A stretch of DNA of 13,667 nt. It comes from Bacteroidales bacterium. Its GTDB lineage: Bacteria; Bacteroidota; Bacteroidia; Bacteroidales; UBA932. Under the pieces are notes generated by a model. That model did not search any database and had not been told where the DNA came from. It was given only the letters and a program-made list of their open reading frames with translations. Within the stretch, counting starts at the first letter, position 1, and every line of letters begins with the position of its first letter. Below are positions 13,443 through 13,667 of the stretch, piece after piece. A program made the position numbers and the translations under genes. The DNA is taken from NCBI GenBank assembly GCA_017614795.1, contig JAGABD010000043.1, positions 1 through 13,667 of the forward strand, written 5' to 3'.

Positions 13443-13667
13443 CTATTTCGGTAACGAGAATGCTTCGCTGAGCTCCTTCATCTGGGCATCCGTCATTCCT
13501 TCGGGCTCGAAACCCATATTTTTGCTCGCGATGTAGATTTGAGCCGCTTTGTTGAGGACATCCACCTGGTCGAAGGCATCCATAATGTCTACATCTACTG
13601 CAAATACGCCGTGCTTCTCCCACATTACTACGTCGTAGTCTTCGTCGATGGCCTTAATCGTTGCCTC
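13443..13667 (-). CDS. rhaD: rhamnulose-1-phosphate aldolase, C-terminal part, runs off right edge
   Basis: RhaD is a zinc-dependent class II aldolase that splits L-rhamnulose 1-phosphate into dihydroxyacetone phosphate and L-lactaldehyde in the cytoplasm. Seventy-four C-terminal residues are visible, reading in frame from the edge: DYDVVMWEKHGVFAVDVDIM, then DAFDQVDVLNKAAQIYIASK and MGFEPEGMTDAQMKELSEAF. The KHG histidine corresponds to the third zinc ligand of the family (His212 in the E. coli enzyme). The ending matches my recollection of Bacteroides RhaD proteins rather than fuculose aldolase. The remainder of a rhamnose catabolic operon is expected beyond the edge. The nearby GH106-like remnant supports a rhamnose theme. 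Confidence 0.85.
   Translation of the reverse strand, partial: EATIKAIDEDYDVVMWEKHGVFAVDVDIMDAFDQVDVLNKAAQIYIASKNMGFEPEGMTDAQMKELSEAFSLPK

Overview
The window looks like chromosomal DNA from a member of the Bacteroidales (Bacteroidota), probably a host-associated, glycan-degrading species. The evidence is the repeated TAnnTTTG -7 boxes typical of this phylum, the absence of clear Shine-Dalgarno sequences, signal peptides ending in AQ or in a lipobox followed by SC, and gene families common in gut Bacteroidales (GH89, GH3, GH106, C69 dipeptidase, a CBM20-GH77 MalQ). The genus cannot be decided from the sequence.

Layout from left to right. Positions 1-1426 (minus) hold the N-terminal half of a MalQ-type 4-alpha-glucanotransferase that runs off the left edge. 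A compact divergent promoter region separates it from a tRNA-Ser(GCT) gene at 1505-1591. The next 360 bases (1592-1954) contain no gene but are dense in repeats: a long hairpin starting at the tRNA end, a 33-base direct repeat in two copies, a second copy of the last 15 bases of the tRNA, and two copies of a 31-base inverted-repeat unit. This resembles a decayed integration site or dispersed repeats. A lipoprotein-type peptide deformylase (1955-2512, minus) and a lipoprotein GH89 alpha-N-acetylglucosaminidase (2563-4764, plus) then diverge from a 50-base spacer. They are followed by a putative outer-membrane beta-barrel protein (4814-5752) ended by a strong intrinsic terminator, and by a secreted C69 dipeptidase (5822-7516).

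Positions 7544-11655 form a tightly packed block on the plus strand: a small secreted helical protein, pheS, a secreted beta-rich protein of unknown function and a GH3 beta-glucosidase, with gaps of only 1-4 bases. Directly after the GH3 stop codon lies the C-terminal third of a GH106-like alpha-L-rhamnosidase without its catalytic half (11658-12794), read here as a 5'-truncated gene. Convergent to it, with 3 bases between stop codons, is a secreted protein with a His/Arg/Gly-rich linker and four NG-containing repeats (12798-13391). The right edge holds the C-terminus of rhamnulose-1-phosphate aldolase RhaD (13443-13667).

Functionally, the window combines housekeeping genes (tRNA-Ser, pheS) with extracytoplasmic glycan and peptide breakdown: alpha-GlcNAc removal, beta-glucoside cleavage, dipeptide hydrolysis, and a rhamnose locus made of a broken rhamnosidase beside rhaD. 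No SusC/SusD pair, CRISPR array, transposase or phage gene is visible. I see no clear new multi-gene system. The strongest leads are the scar behind the tRNA, the exported deformylase, the GH3/GH106 junction and the NG-repeat protein.
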